Assembly (NCBI GenBank): GCA_030323885.1
Contig: CM059190.1
Location: 105,255,856 to 105,319,855 of the forward strand
Direction: 5' to 3'
DNA: 64,000 nucleotides
Source of the DNA: Branchipolynoe longqiensis
Taxonomy: Eukaryota > Annelida > Polychaeta > Phyllodocida > Polynoidae
Shown: positions 10,865 to 21,439 of the stretch, in pieces
How positions within the stretch are numbered: the first letter of the stretch is position 1
Layout of the letters: every line of letters begins with the position of its first letter
The notes under the pieces: model-generated
Seen by the model: only the letters and a program-made list of their open reading frames with translations
The model's database searches: none
What the model was told of the DNA's origin: nothing
Translations under genes and position numbers: made by a program

Positions 10865-11935
10865 TGTGTGTGTGTGTGGGAGGGGGTAGGGGGGTAGTGG
10901 AGATGTGGTGTGGTGTGAGTGGGGGGTTGTGAAGAGGTGGTATGAGTGGGGGGTTGTGGTGCTAGCGGTGGTATTGGTGGTAGTGCAGGTGTGATGGGGT
11001 GTGGGTGGTTGTAGAAGTGTGGGTAGTGGTGGTTGTGGGGGTTGGGTGTGGGGGTGTGGGTGGTGATAGTGGAGGGGGGTGGTAGTGGAGGGTAGTGTTT
11101 GTCGTGGAGGGGAGTGGTGGTAGTGGAGGGGTAGTGGTGATAGTGGAGGGGTAGTGGTGGTAGTGGTGGTGGGGTTGGTAGTGGAGACGTGGTGGTGGTA
11201 GTGGAGGTGTGATGGTGGTAGTGGAGGTGTGGTGGTGATTGTGGTAGTGGTGGTGTGGGTGATAGTGGAGGTGTTGTGTTGGGGGTGTAGTGGTAAGGTA
11301 GGGTTGGGGTTTGTAGTGGAGGTGTTGTGGTGGAGGTGGTAGTGCAGGTGTTGTTGTGGGGGGTAGTAGTGCATGTGTGGTGGTGGGGGTGAGGTGGGGT
11401 TGGTAGTGGAGGTGTTGTGGTGGGGGGGGGGGGTGGTAGTGCAGGTGTGGTGGTGAGGTCGGGGTGGTAGTGGAGATGTGGTAGGGTGGTAGTGCATGTG
11501 GGGTTGGTAGTGGAGGTGTGGTGGTGTGGGCTGATAGTGGAGGTGGTGTGGTGGGGGTGGTAGTGGAGGTGGTGTGGTTGGGATGGTCGTGGAGGTGGGG
11601 TTGGTCGTGGAGGTGGGGTTGGTAGTGGAGGTGTTGTGGTGGGGGTGGAGGTGGTGTGGTGGGGGTGGTAGTGGAGGTGTGGTGGTGGGTGTAGTAGTGA
11701 GGTAGTGTTGGGGTTGGTAGTGGAGTTGTTGTAGTGGGTGTAGTGGTGAGGTAGGGTTGGGGGTTGGTAGTGGAGGTGTTGTGGTGGGTGGTGGTCGGTG
11801 TAGTGGTGAGATATGGTTGGGTTTGGTAGTGGAGGTGTGGAGTGGTGATTGTGTGAGTGGGGGGGGGGGGGAGTGGTAGCGCAGGTGGTGTGTAGTCTGG
11901 TACATGGTGGTGTGTGGTGTATGGTGTGTGGTGAT
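10865..11935. repeat. 1.07-kb GT-rich minisatellite, GGTAGTGGAGGTGTGGTG
   Basis: Irregular units of GGTAGTGGAGGTGTGGTGG and relatives. Minus-strand frames of 410 and 356 codons in two registers encode His/Thr/Pro/Tyr repeats and are rejected as genes. Confidence 0.85.
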
Positions 11936-12049
11936 GTGGTAACAGCAGTGTGACCGGCTTTCACGCCCTCATGCTTGTTCTCCAGTACAAAGCCGGCCTT
12001 TGTTACCTGCACTCGGTGAGGTGTACTGTGTGGTGTGTGATGTGGGGAG

Positions 12050-12312
12050 ATACACTCACTCACTCACTCACTCACTCACTCACTCACTCACTCACTCACT
12101 CATTCACCCACTCACTCACTCACAGTCACACAATCACACTCACACTCACTCACACACTCACTCACAGTCACACACTCACTCAGTCTCACTCACTCACTCA
12201 CTCACGCACACACTCACTCACCCACTCACTCACAGTCACACTCACACTCACTCACACACTCACTCACAGTCACACACTCACTCACTCACTCACTCACTCA
12301 CTCACTCACGCA
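12050..12312. repeat. (ACTC)n and CACTCACACACTC array
   Basis: Tetranucleotide array, first pure ACTC and then mixed with CACAGTCACAC units. Confidence 0.9.
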
Positions 12313-12325
12313 CACCTCTGTCACT

Positions 12326-12681
12326 CAGGGTTCGTACGCAACTGGAAAACACTGGAAAACAAAGTAATGTATTTAAGTACTTGAATGCCCTTGAAAATCA
12401 TCTTACGGTCTGTAAAACCTTGGAAAATAATAATTTCATGTTAAATAAATATGTAAGCCTATAATGTTTTAGTTTTTGTGTGTTTTTGATTTTTTTTAAA
12501 TATATCTCATGATGTGAGAATCACAGCGGCCATGAGATCTAAGCGATAGCGTCACCAAATTGGAAGAGAAAGTTTGTCACTTTTAGCTCGGTAAGGTCCA
12601 GGAATTTTGGTTAAAGTTGGCCTGGAAAGTGCTTGAAAAAAAGAAGGAATTTTAACGTCCTTCAAGAGTATAAATCCTGCT
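12326..12681 (+). mobile_element. MITE-3b (hAT-like)
   Basis: Begins CAGGGTTCGTACGC and ends with a decayed complement of this end (GAGTATAAATCCTG). Shares GAAAATAAT, CTCGGTAAGGTCC and CTTGAAAAA blocks with 48912-49230. It sits at the edge of the ACTC array. The target duplication is no longer clear. Confidence 0.65.
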
Positions 12682-12689
12682 TACTAGTA

Positions 12690-13255
12690 GTACTACTCAT
12701 TTGTTCATGCCTGCACTATTGTGTAGTCTTCATGCCCGAACCATTGTGTACATGCCTGCCCATCCTGCTCTCACAATCTCTTCATTCCAAATATATTTAC
12801 ATTCTCTAGCACTAATGGTTCTTAAATCCGTATTTACACCGGTTTAATCCAGGCGTGATAAGCTAAATTGTATGTCGAAAGTGCGACGGCTGGACGAACC
12901 AGAACCAATCGAGGGGTAGGGACCAGTGTACTGTTCCCTCCCACACTCTCTGTAACACACACTTCTTCCTCCCGTGGCTACTACGCCAACAAGTTGAAGA
13001 AAATGCTATGAAACTCACAGGTACGCCTTAACCTTGGGAAATCTATTAATTTTCCCGAAACTATCTAAATGATGAATTGGCTCCAGCCAAACATCTCTCC
13101 GTTCGGCAACGGGTGGCAAAAACAAAATGGAGGTGCTTCCAAAAAATCTTCAGCACCAGATAACAAACACAAACTCATGAATAACTAAGTTACCATGAAA
13201 TTTGACAACACTAAAAGTTGATTAGTGTGTGCTATATGCATTCGTAATCTTCCAT
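12690..13255. other. No recognisable feature
   Basis: Moderate-complexity sequence with only short open frames. A small stem, CCGTTCGGCAACGG, is at about 13100. No family recognised. Confidence 0.45.
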
Positions 13256-13318
13256 GTAAGTTCTTGTCCTTGTACTTACTCTGGATCTTTGGTATTACTT
13301 GGTAAAAACTGCTGAGCT

Positions 13319-13437
13319 GCTCATAACGTCCTCCCGTTATGAGCGGAATATGCTAATTGCTGTACCCGGATGTTGCTTCCTTCTCCCTCGACCATGAGTA
13401 GCCAGATGCTTAGTACTGAGATAAAATTTACATAACA
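13319..13437. mobile_element. MITE-10 fragment with a 10-bp hairpin
   Basis: The hairpin GCTCATAACG/CGTTATGAGC lies at 13319-13344. The rest carries ACCCGGATGTTGCTTCC and CTTCTCCCTCGACC, matching the right half of 50974-51110 and the complement of 51350-51462. Confidence 0.55.
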
Positions 13438-13479
13438 TACCCCCCCCCCCCCACACACACACACATACTCACTTCCACA

Positions 13480-13632
13480 CGACCGGACGAATAGGTAGCA
13501 GGCTTTCCATGCAGAATGTCGGGAATTCGAATCCCAGCCGAGTGAAACGAAGGACTTATAAAATTGATACTTGTCACGACCTAACTTGGCGCTCAGCATT
13601 AATAGGATAGGACAAGGACTGGCTAGCATATT
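13480..13632 (+). mobile_element. SINE-A, 3'-truncated
   Basis: tRNA-like head with ATTCGAATCCCAGCCG as B-box region, then body to about the GGACAAGGACTGGCTAGC block, where it stops. Confidence 0.8.
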
Positions 13633-13702
13633 ATCATGTCATGATACCAACGCCCTGTTCTCCTCCCCCTCTCCTCTTCCATCCTCTCTCTCTTCTTTCT
13701 CC

Positions 13703-14019
13703 AACCGAGTGCGGTGGTCGATTCGGTAGAGCACAGACCTCGCGTGCGGAAGTTCGGGAGTTCATGAGTTCGGTTCCCGGCCGAGTCAAACCAATGACTT
13801 TTTAAAATTTATACTTGTCGCTTCCTAGCCGTGTGATCGGCATTATTAGGATAGGTCAGGATAATATGACTGAGTGGGATATCGGGTCATGGTGCCAGCG
13901 GCCTGATTTCCCAGTGGGGCGGCACTATATAATCGTCATGAGTGTGTACTGTCACAAGTCGGTACCCGTCCTGATATGACTTTTGATGTTGCTAGGACGT
14001 GAAACAACAACAAACAAAC
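13703..14019 (+). mobile_element. SINE-A, full length with 12-bp target duplication
   Basis: Runs from AACCGAGTGCGGTGGTCG through an A-box-like GTGGTCGATTCGG, B-box GAGTTCGGTTCCC, conserved body and GCTAGGACGTGAAAC to (CAAA)n. A perfect 12-bp direct repeat, tcttctttctcc, flanks it at 13691-13702 and 14020-14031. A good reference copy. Confidence 0.92.
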
Positions 14020-14034
14020 TCTTCTTTCTCCTCG

Positions 14035-14720
14035 TCCTCCTCCTCCCGCTCCCGCTCCACCACCACCACCACATCCACCTTTCCTTCTCATCCATTCTAC
14101 CTCATCCACATCTCCTTCCTCCTCCCCATCTCCTCCTCCTCCTCCCGCTCCACCCCCACCACCACCTCATCCATTCTACCTCATCCACATCTCATTCCTC
14201 CTCCCCATCTCCTTCTCCTCCCGCTCCACCCCCACCACCACCTCATCCATTCTACCTCATCCACATCTCATTCCTCCTCCCCATCTCCTCCTCCTCCTCC
14301 CGCTCCACCCCCACCACCACCTCATCCATTCTACCTCATCCACATCTCATTCCTCCTCCCCATCTCCACCTCCTCCTCCCGCTCCACCACCACCACATCC
14401 ACCTTTCCTTCTCATCCATTCGACCTCCTCCACATCTCCTTCCTCCTCCTCCTCCTCCTCCTCCTCCTCCTCCTCCTCCTCCTCCTCCTCCTCCTTCTCC
14501 TCCTTCTCTTCCTTCTCCCACTCCCTCCTTTCCCCCTCTCCTCTTTTCTCCTCCCAATACCTTCCCTCCCCTTCCCCACGTTCCCCCTTTCCCCATTCCT
14601 CACCCCCCATTCGCCCTTCCCCCTGCCCTCCCCTGGCCTCCCCCTCCCTTCCCCCTCCCTTCCCCCCTCTCCTCCCTTCCCTCCCTTCCCCTACCCCTCT
14701 CATCCCCGCCCCCTACCCCC
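14035..14720. repeat. Pyrimidine-rich array with about 80-bp units and (TCC)n
   Basis: Four or five repeats containing CTCATCCATTCTACCTCATC and CCGCTCCACC blocks, then (TCC)n at about 14430-14500 and a degenerate C/T tract. Ser/Pro frames up to 293 codons are artefacts. Confidence 0.8.
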
Positions 14721-14964
14721 TGCTGGTGGAATCTACGTCGCCTTGCAGCAAACACCAAGTGACATGTACTGTCGTGCCGGCCTCAACAAAACAACAAAAC
14801 AACAAAACAACAAAACGCCTTCCTTTAAGGCAGCCTTTCCATCTTTGTGTCCTAATTTTTTCCTTAGAAAGGGCTTTTAATGTCCTTTTTATTGCAGTGC
14901 CCAGAGGAGAGCTTGTTTGTCTTCCATGTGGTGTGTCCTTTTTATTGTTTTTTTTATTGTTACC

Positions 14965-15070
14965 CCCCTCAAACACACACCCACACACACACACAAACAC
15001 GGACACACATACAGACACACACACACACACATACAGACACACATACAGACACACATACAGACACACGTCT
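14965..15070. repeat. (CA)n with ACATACAGACAC units
   Basis: Dinucleotide and dodecamer repeats on the plus strand. Confidence 0.85.
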
Positions 15071-15172
15071 GTCAGTGAGTGATGAGAGGTGTTTATTTGG
15101 TTTAGTTTTTATATCTTTGTAACGCCTGTGTTTTGGTTTTAAATGGTTTGTAACTGGGCCTTACTTAGTGGG

Positions 15173-15495
15173 TACCGGGCGTGGTCGCCGAATCAGTAAA
15201 GTGCAGGCTTCCCGTGCGGAAGGTCGAGATTATTTCCGGTCAAGTGAAACCAACGACTTACAAACTTGATACTTTTCGTTACCTATCCTGGAACTCGCCA
15301 TTACTAGGGTAGGGCAATGACTGGTTAGCTCAGCATCTGGATAATTTGACTGGGTTGGAAATTAGGTCATGGTTACTGCAGCCTGGTCTCTCAGTGGGGA
15401 AGCACTATAAAGTGACCATGAGTGTGCCCTGTCACAAGTCGGTACCCGTCCTGATATTACCTTAGATGTTGCCAGGGCGTAACACTCCAACAAAC
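15173..15495 (+). mobile_element. SINE-A, full length with 11-bp target duplication
   Basis: Head TACCGGGCGTGGTCGCCGAA to tail CACTCCAACAAAC. A perfect direct repeat, tacttagtggg, lies at 15162-15172 and 15496-15506. Confidence 0.92.
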
Positions 15496-15513
15496 TACTT
15501 AGTGGGCGTTGTT

Positions 15514-15523
15514 GTGTGTGTGT

Positions 15524-15569
<46 letters not shown>

Positions 15570-15602
15570 CGTGCGTGCGCGGTGCGCGCGTGTGTGTGAG
15601 GG
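15514..15602. repeat. (GT)n / (GC)(GT) microsatellite
   Basis: Mostly alternating GT, with a GCGTGCGTGCGC section that could adopt Z-DNA. Confidence 0.85.
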
Positions 15603-15880
15603 GTATCAGAGAGAGGTCCTCAGAAATATATCACCTCCGGCTCCACAGGCAAGAGACTGCGCGGTTGTACTAACATTTAGCCGCACAAACCCTTCTTCTG
15701 CTATGAATGGGTGTGTGAATTGTTGATGCAGTGGCCCGTCCCGGCTTGCGCGTCTGGAATGCGCCCGGGGATGCGGCACGGGATGCGGCTGTCTGCAGGC
15801 GGTTGGCGCTGTGGGGGTCGGGGGTGGAGATATGGGGGTGGGGTCGGCGCTGTGGGGATGTGGGGGTGGGATCTGTCGGT
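15603..15880. other. GC-rich non-repeat stretch
   Basis: No gene recognised. A 22-bp block beginning GGAATGCGCC recurs beyond the following SINE-A at about 16209, so the SINE separates two similar GC-rich pieces. Confidence 0.4.
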
Positions 15881-16206
15881 TGGTTGTTGGAGTTTTACAT
15901 CCTGGCAACATCTAAAGTCATATCAGAATGGGTACCGACTTGTGACAGTGCACACTCATGGTCACTTTATAGTGCTGCTCCACTGGGAAATCAGGCCGCT
16001 GGCACCATGACCCAATATCCCACTCACCCACATTATCCTGACATTGAGCTAACCAAATTTGCCCTATCCTAGTATTAATGCCGAGCGTCAGGCTAGGAAG
16101 CGACAAGTTTCAATTTGATAAGTCATTGGTTTGACTCGACCGGGAATCGAACTCCCGATCTTCCGCACGCGAGGCCCGGGGTCTACCGATTCGGCCACGG
16201 CACCCG
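15881..16206 (-). mobile_element. SINE-A, full length
   Basis: Minus-strand copy whose head (complement of TCGGCCACGGCACCCGG at about 16190-16206) includes both boxes. The tail is seen as TTGTTGGAGTTTTACATCC. Confidence 0.88.
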
Positions 16207-16324
16207 GTGGAATGCGCCTGGGGATGCGGCGGGGTGGGGGTGGGGGTGGGGTGTGGGGGTCGGCAGGTAGATGGAGTGGTTGGTGTACCGAGGGCCTGGA
16301 GGAAGCAGACGGAACCAAGAAGCC

Positions 16325-16635
16325 CTCCAGCACCTTCTGATGTACACACTGACACACGTGGTGTCTGTACCTGCACACACACACATACACGGACACACAG
16401 CAACACGGCGACAGATACACTCATTGACAGATACGGCGACAGATACACACATGGAGACCCACAACCCCACCCTCCATCATTGCTCCCATAACCACCATGA
16501 CCATCAAAACCACCATTGCCTGTATCACTGTCAGTATCGCCATCACCACCACCACCACCATCGTCATCGTCACCCTCATCGTCATCATCACTACCACCAT
16601 TGCCATCATCATCATTACCACCAACGCCAACTGGC
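16325..16635. repeat. CA, then CAC/ATC trinucleotide repeats
   Basis: ACACACACATACAC and GATACGGCGACAGATACAC units, followed by CACCACCAC and CATCGTCATC runs. Confidence 0.8.
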
Positions 16636-16658
16636 GTACCGACTTGTGACAGTGCGCA

Positions 16659-16851
16659 GATTCCGTGTCACCTGTTTCCACTCCTACAGGTACGCAGTCA
16701 CAGTACAACACAGTGGCGCATAACAGGTACGTAATAGTCACAGTACAACCCAGTGGTGCATAACTCACCCTCAGCTCACCAGGGCGCGCTGACAAAAACC
16801 AGCCTGAACACGGTCCACATTCACCAGATCCAACACTCTCAAACTGGTGTT
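16659..16851. repeat. Inverted duplication, left arm
   Basis: Unique-type sequence from TTCCGTGTCACCTG to CTCAAACTGGTG, found again in inverted orientation at 21132-21326. It contains its own internal about 33-bp repeat around CAGTACAACMCAGTGG. Confidence 0.85.
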
Positions 16852-17160
16852 TGTTTGTTTGTTGTTTTACGTCCTAACAACAGGTACTGACTTGTGACAG
16901 TGCACACTCATGGTGACTTTTTAGTGCTGCCCCACTGGGAGACCAGGCTGCCAGCACCATGACCTGATATCCCACTCAGTCACATTATCCTGACACAGAG
17001 CCAACCAGTCCTTGCCATATCCTAACAATGCCGAGTGCATGGCTAGGAAGCGACAAGTATCAATTTTTAAGTCATTGGTTTGACTCGACCAGGGTTCGAA
17101 ACCCCCAATATCCCAAAACAGGAGACGGACGCTCAACTCATTCAGCCATCCCGTTTGGTC
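16852..17160 (-). mobile_element. SINE-A inside the inverted duplication (left)
   Basis: Minus-strand SINE-A lacking about 17 bases between TCCTAACAACA and GGTACTGAC. The same deletion is present in the copy at 20881-21131, so the two were duplicated together. Confidence 0.88.
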
Positions 17161-17186
17161 TCTCAAACGGATCCCAGAATTGAACT

Positions 17187-17258
17187 TAAAGCCGCATAAT
17201 CTGAAGAAAGTGTAGCAGTTTCTAAAATCAAACCACTGACCTAGATTTGATCCGATAT
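17187..17258 (-). mobile_element. MITE-2 end fragment
   Basis: TTAAAGCCGCATAATCTGA, then AAATCAAACCACTGACC and TAGATTTGATC, is the inverted 3' end of MITE-2. Confidence 0.6.
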
Positions 17259-17264
17259 ATATAT

Positions 17265-17431
17265 ACCGGACGCGGTGGCCGAATCGGCAGAGCGCAGTCC
17301 TGATAGGGAGTTCGATTCCCGGTCGAGTCAAAGCAATGACTTATAAAATTGATACATGTCTCTTCCTGGAATGGCACTCGGCATTAATAGGATAGGGCAA
17401 TGACTGGTTTAGTGGTTAGCTCAGTAATTGC
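17265..17431 (+). mobile_element. SINE-A, 3'-truncated
   Basis: Good tRNA head: A box TGGCCGAATCGG, B box GAGTTCGATTCCC. It stops at GTTAGCTCAGTAA. Confidence 0.85.
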
Positions 17432-17565
17432 TTTGGTTTTGAAAATGTGATGTTTCATCGGACTATTCACCTTTAAGAAGTGCACCGGTATCTAAGTTGG
17501 AGATGTGTAATCAGATCTCTAGCTAAGCGTTTTGTGTTTGCTTTTATAGGACTATGCAGTATTAA
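17432..17565 (+). mobile_element. MITE-2 fragments
   Basis: GGTTTTGAAAATGTGATG, CATCGGACTATTCACC and TTTAA form a MITE-2 3' end. A second partial end follows, finishing AGGACTATGCAG. Confidence 0.55.
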
Positions 17566-17569
17566 AAAA

Positions 17570-17920
17570 TACAGATTGGTTTCCATGCTATAATGCTATT
17601 TATTGTGTGTGAGCATCATTTGACCTACTTAAAAATGCCAGAATATGTTTATTTTCAATTATTCAGATGCAAAAGGACATAAACATTGAGGAAACTTGTT
17701 TATAGGACTTTGGCAGCGTTTTGATTTTGTGGTACTGATGTCACACTATTGGTACACAACTTCTGAGAACGACCCATATATATTTGTCTCCACTATAAAA
17801 TACTATTGCAAAGGTGAGTTTTACTATCGACATTAACAAAAAAAGATATCTCTGGTTGGTTGGTGGATGTATGTATCGTGCTAGTACTGGTATGGTTATT
17901 ATTAAGCCAGAATAGCGTAG
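17570..17920. other. No recognisable feature
   Basis: AT-rich unique-looking sequence without a supported gene. Confidence 0.45.
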
Positions 17921-17929
17921 TAACGATCA

Positions 17930-18205
17930 GCAGAGGGTGGTGAGGGGGTGGGATGGGATGCGGTGGTGGGTGGGGAGTTTAGGGGGAAGTTGGCTCTGTG
18001 CCAGCTCACTTCATCGAAAAGAGAGCGGAGAGGGGGTGGGGGTGGGGCAGGGTAGGAAGAAGGGGAGGTGGAGGAGAAGGGGAGCGGGGAAGGAGAGGAG
18101 GGGGAGAAGAAGGGGACGGGTAGGGGGAGAGGGGGAGGGGGAAGGGAAGTGGAAGGGGGGGATGAGGAGGGTGGAGGGAGGGGGACGAGGGAGGGAAGGT
18201 GAGGG
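17930..18205. repeat. G-rich purine tract
   Basis: GGGGAGGGG-type motifs over about 270 bp. Potential quadruplex-forming strand is plus. Confidence 0.8.
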
Positions 18206-18354
18206 ATGCTCAGTTCAGAGCTTAAGTCCATCAGATTTATGAAACTGTTTTGTATGGCGTGACACCGTGAATATAATTACCTAACAAATAGTAACAGCAG
18301 CACCATCTTGGCTCCCCCCCCCCCCCCCAGCCCCTCTAACCGCCACCCCAATCT

Positions 18355-19082
18355 GGGCCCGTATGCAGGAGTAAAGTGTTAGCGGGTATTGGTGTTACAG
18401 CCTATTACCGGTTAGTTATCGCCGATGTCGGGAACTGTGTCAAGTGGTATGCAGGAGCCTGTAACACTTTCATTATAGCTAAACGTGAATTTATTTATAG
18501 ATTTGGGAAATCCCTCTGTGTCTGTACCCATATATTAGGCTTAAATATATCAAATGCTATCATATTTAACAGAATTAGACACGCAATAAGTGAAATTTAT
18601 TCAAATTAACCCTAAATTCGAACCCTCCTTAAGGCTACCGCCGAATTGGCGGCGATATTACTAGTTATATTTTCGAATCGACGAAGGTAAAGTAAACAAA
18701 TCGCCGCCGCCGCCGCATCGACCTCCCTTGCCATACTGGCGGCGGCGGCGATTTGTTTACTTTACCTTCGTCGATTCGAAAATATAACTATTAATATCGC
18801 CGCCAATGCGGCGGTAGCCTTAAGGAGGGTTCAAATTTAGGGTTAATTTGAATAAATTTCACTTATTGCGTATCTAATTCTGTTAAATATGACAGCATTG
18901 AATAGATTTGGGCCTAATAAACTCGCTAAACCTGATATTTTTTAGGGTTAAGGTAACACCGGTTAAGCCTTTGGTGTTAGGCCTAACACTGACTCATGCA
19001 TACCATTTTTTCGCCGCTAAACCGGAATTCCCGCCAAACACCGTTTTTTCCACCCCTAACACTGACTCCTGCATACGGCCCC
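18355..19082. mobile_element. 728-bp palindromic foldback element (MITE-6)
   Basis: Ends GGGCCCGTATGCAGGAG and, on the other strand, GGGGCCGTATGCAGGAG. The inner arms, about 18566-18711 and 18739-18895, are almost perfect complements and share TTTACTTTACCTTCGTCG, a GGCGGCGGCG block and AATTTATTCAAATTAACCC. The loop is only about 25 bp. Outer arms are more diverged. Only short open frames. A non-autonomous DNA element by structure; superfamily not assignable. Confidence 0.8.
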
Positions 19083-19140
19083 TGCTCTCAGTACCCACTA
19101 TTACCGTACACAAATTACAGTAGTTCTTCGTATGCATCGG

Positions 19141-19482
19141 ACCAGACGGGATGGCCGAATGATTCAGAGCGTACGTCTCCCGTGCTGGTAGATCGTGTGT
19201 TCGAACCCTGGTCGAGTCAAACCAATGACTTAAAAATGGGTACTTGTCGCTTCCTAGCCAGGCGCTCGGCATTATTAGGACATGGCAAGGACGCGTGTGC
19301 TCAGTGTCAGGATAATGTGACTGAGTGGGATACCAGGTCATGGTGCTGGCAGCCTGGTTTCCCAGTTGACAGCACTATAAAGTCACCATGAGTGCGCACT
19401 GTCACAAGTCGGTACCCGTCCTGATATGACCTTAGATGTTGCTAGGACGTAAAACAACAACAAACAAACAAACAAACAAAAT
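19141..19482 (+). mobile_element. SINE-A, full length
   Basis: Begins ACCAGACGGGATGGCCGAAT, B box GTGTTCGAACCCTGG, complete body and long (CAAA)n tail. Belongs to the ACCAGACGGGATGG head subtype. Confidence 0.9.
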
Positions 19483-19626
19483 CGTCTGCATGGACCTCTG
19501 TGATTAGAGCACCCCTGCCATTTGCGGACAATTTTGTTTTTGTAACAATTGTGCCAAACTGGTTTGGTCAATTGTCTCTTGGTTGACAAGACACCTGCTA
19601 TGTCAGTACAACATTGGTCTGGGTGC

Positions 19627-20200
19627 AGCACGGGACAAGATGGCCGAATTAGAAACAACTCTGTCTGGCTTCCCGTGTCAAACTACTCAAAGCGCTGCCA
19701 AGTCAAACCACTGACTTACCAAATTGACACTTGGCTCTACCTAGCCTGGCGCTCGGCATTGCCAGGATAGCGATAAGGGAAGGAGTGGTTTGCTTAGTGT
19801 CAGGTTAATGTCACTGTGTGGGATATTGTGTCATGACAACGGCCGCCCCGTTTCCCAGTGGGGCAGCACTATAAAGTTGCAATGCATGTGCACTGTCGAA
19901 AGTCGGTATCCATCCATATATATGACCTAAAAGGCCCAGTCACATACACGTTAGTGGACGTAGATGAACGTAGTTGAACGTAGTTGAACGTACTGGCATC
20001 CATACTTCTCTGGTACGTTCAACTACGTTCAACTACATTAGCGTCCACTAACGTGTATATGTGACCGGGCCTATACAGCCATACAAGAGGATGCTCCTCA
20101 ACCAAGTCTACAGGCGCTACTCCAGTCTGCAAGACTGAAGGATGCCAACATGACCGTAGTTGTTGCTAGGACGTAAATCCCGAACAAACAATAACAAACA
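19627..20200 (+). mobile_element. SINE-A, diverged, split by a MITE-1 miniature
   Basis: Head ACGGGACAAGATGGCCGAAT at 19630; the body reaches CATCCATATATATGACCTAA at about 19930. The tail GTTGCTAGGACGTAAATCC follows only at about 20161. A 141-bp hairpin element and about 90 bp of other sequence intervene. Confidence 0.75.
19932..20072. mobile_element. MITE-1 miniature, almost pure hairpin
   Basis: AGGCCCAGTCACATACACG to CGTGTATATGTGACCGGGCCT. The two halves are nearly perfect complements containing repeated GTAGTTGAACGTA words, with a loop of about 20 bp. Its terminal GGCCC and GTCACA motifs and the ACGT words link it to MITE-1. Confidence 0.7.
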
Positions 20201-20267
20201 ACAATACAGGTACAATAACAAACAACAATACAGTAGCATATCAGTCTCCATGCGCACGTACGAACGC

Positions 20268-20276
20268 GCCCCCCCG

Positions 20277-20330
<54 letters not shown>
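20268..20330. repeat. Poly(C) tract of about 60 bases
   Basis: Only one G interrupts it. This is the longest homopolymer in the window. It could be biological or an assembly artefact. Confidence 0.9.
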
Positions 20331-20535
20331 ACACAACACTACTCTGGCAGACCATTCTACGGTCTGACACCTCGATGTTGACCGGTTCGTGGGTCATTAA
20401 TTATGTAAATTGAGTGATGGTGGGTGTTCAAATATTGAGTGTGTCTCTGCCAATACCAACTGCAGAGTGTTGTGTGAACAACACATCATACTGCAGAAGG
20501 GCTGGCGTGTACAGAAGGTCCAAACCCTGGTACCG

Positions 20536-20867
20536 AAAGTTTGTTTTATTTAACGACGCCTCTAGAGCACATAGATATCATTGGCTATTAGGACGTCATA
20601 CATATGGTTATTCTGACATATTTCTCTGAAGGAAACCCGCTGCCGCCACATAGGCTACTCTTTCCGATAAGCAGCAAGGGATCTTTTATATGCACTTCCC
20701 ACAGACAGGACAGCACATAACATTTACCACAGCCATTGATGAACCAGTTGTGGACCACTGGTTGGAATGGAAAATATCCCAAACTGCAAATGTGTCCACT
20801 GAGCAGGATCGATAGGATGACCCACACCTTCACAGGTGGACACTCTGCCGCCTGAGCTATGTCCTGC
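20536..20867 (-). mobile_element. SINE-B, full length with 17-bp target duplication
   Basis: On the minus strand the tRNA-like head reads GACATAGCTCAGGCGGC (A-box-like) with CCTATCGATCCTGCTC as the B-box region, followed by the conserved body. Flanking repeats tccaaaccctggtaccg (20519-20535) and tccaaaccctggcaccg (20868-20884) differ at one base. The insertion lies right at the 5' border of the next SINE-A. Confidence 0.88.
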
Positions 20868-20880
20868 TCCAAACCCTGGC

Positions 20881-21131
20881 ACCGGGTCGCGGTGACAGAA
20901 TCGGTAGAGCCATAAAATTTATTCTTGCCGCTTCCTAGCCTGGCGCTCAGCAGTAATAGGATAGGTCAAGGACTGGTTGGCTCAGTGTCAGGATAATGTG
21001 ACTGAGTGGGATATCAGGTCATGGTGCTGGCGGCCAGTCTCCCAGTCAGGCAGCACTATAATGTCTTCATGAGTGTGCACTGTCACAAGTCAGTACCTGT
21101 TGTTAGGATGTAAAACAACAAACAAACAAAC
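20881..21131 (+). mobile_element. SINE-A inside the inverted duplication (right)
   Basis: Head ACCGGGTCGCGGTGACAGAA, but the anticodon-to-B-box part is missing. It lacks the TCTAAGGTCATATCAGGA segment near the tail, exactly as does 16852-17160. Confidence 0.88.
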
Positions 21132-21326
21132 ACCAGTTTGAGAGTGTTGGATCTGGTGAATGTGGACCGTGTTCAGGCTGGTTTTTGTCAGCGCTCCCTG
21201 GTGAGCTGAGGGTGAGTTATGCACCACAGGGTTGTACTGTGACTATTATTACGTACCTGTTATGCACCACTGGGTTGTACTGTGACTGTTACGTACGTGT
21301 AGGAGTAGAAACAGGTGACACGGAAC
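21132..21326. repeat. Inverted duplication, right arm
   Basis: Reverse complement of 16659-16851 with moderate divergence. Confidence 0.85.
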
Positions 21327-21439
21327 GTGTACACATGCCTCAATGCCTGCGGGTATGGGGGTGGGGAGGGGGGGTGGGGGCAGATAAGGTGGTACATGCA
21401 TGTGTGTGAGGGGTGGGAGGAGGGGGTATTGTAGCTTAA

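Noticed and set aside
10831..12063. Minus-strand frames of 410 and 356 codons
   Set aside because: Both are His/Thr/Pro translations of the same GT-rich minisatellite in different registers; no non-repeat segment or domain.
15758..16240. 22-bp GGAATGCGCCYGGGGATG-type repeat flanking a SINE-A as a target duplication
   Set aside because: The left copy lies over 100 bp from the SINE border, so it is not a target duplication; more likely a local duplication in GC-rich DNA.
18836..18846. TTTAGGGTTAA as telomere-like repeat
   Set aside because: Single occurrence inside the palindromic element; no (TTAGGG)n array.
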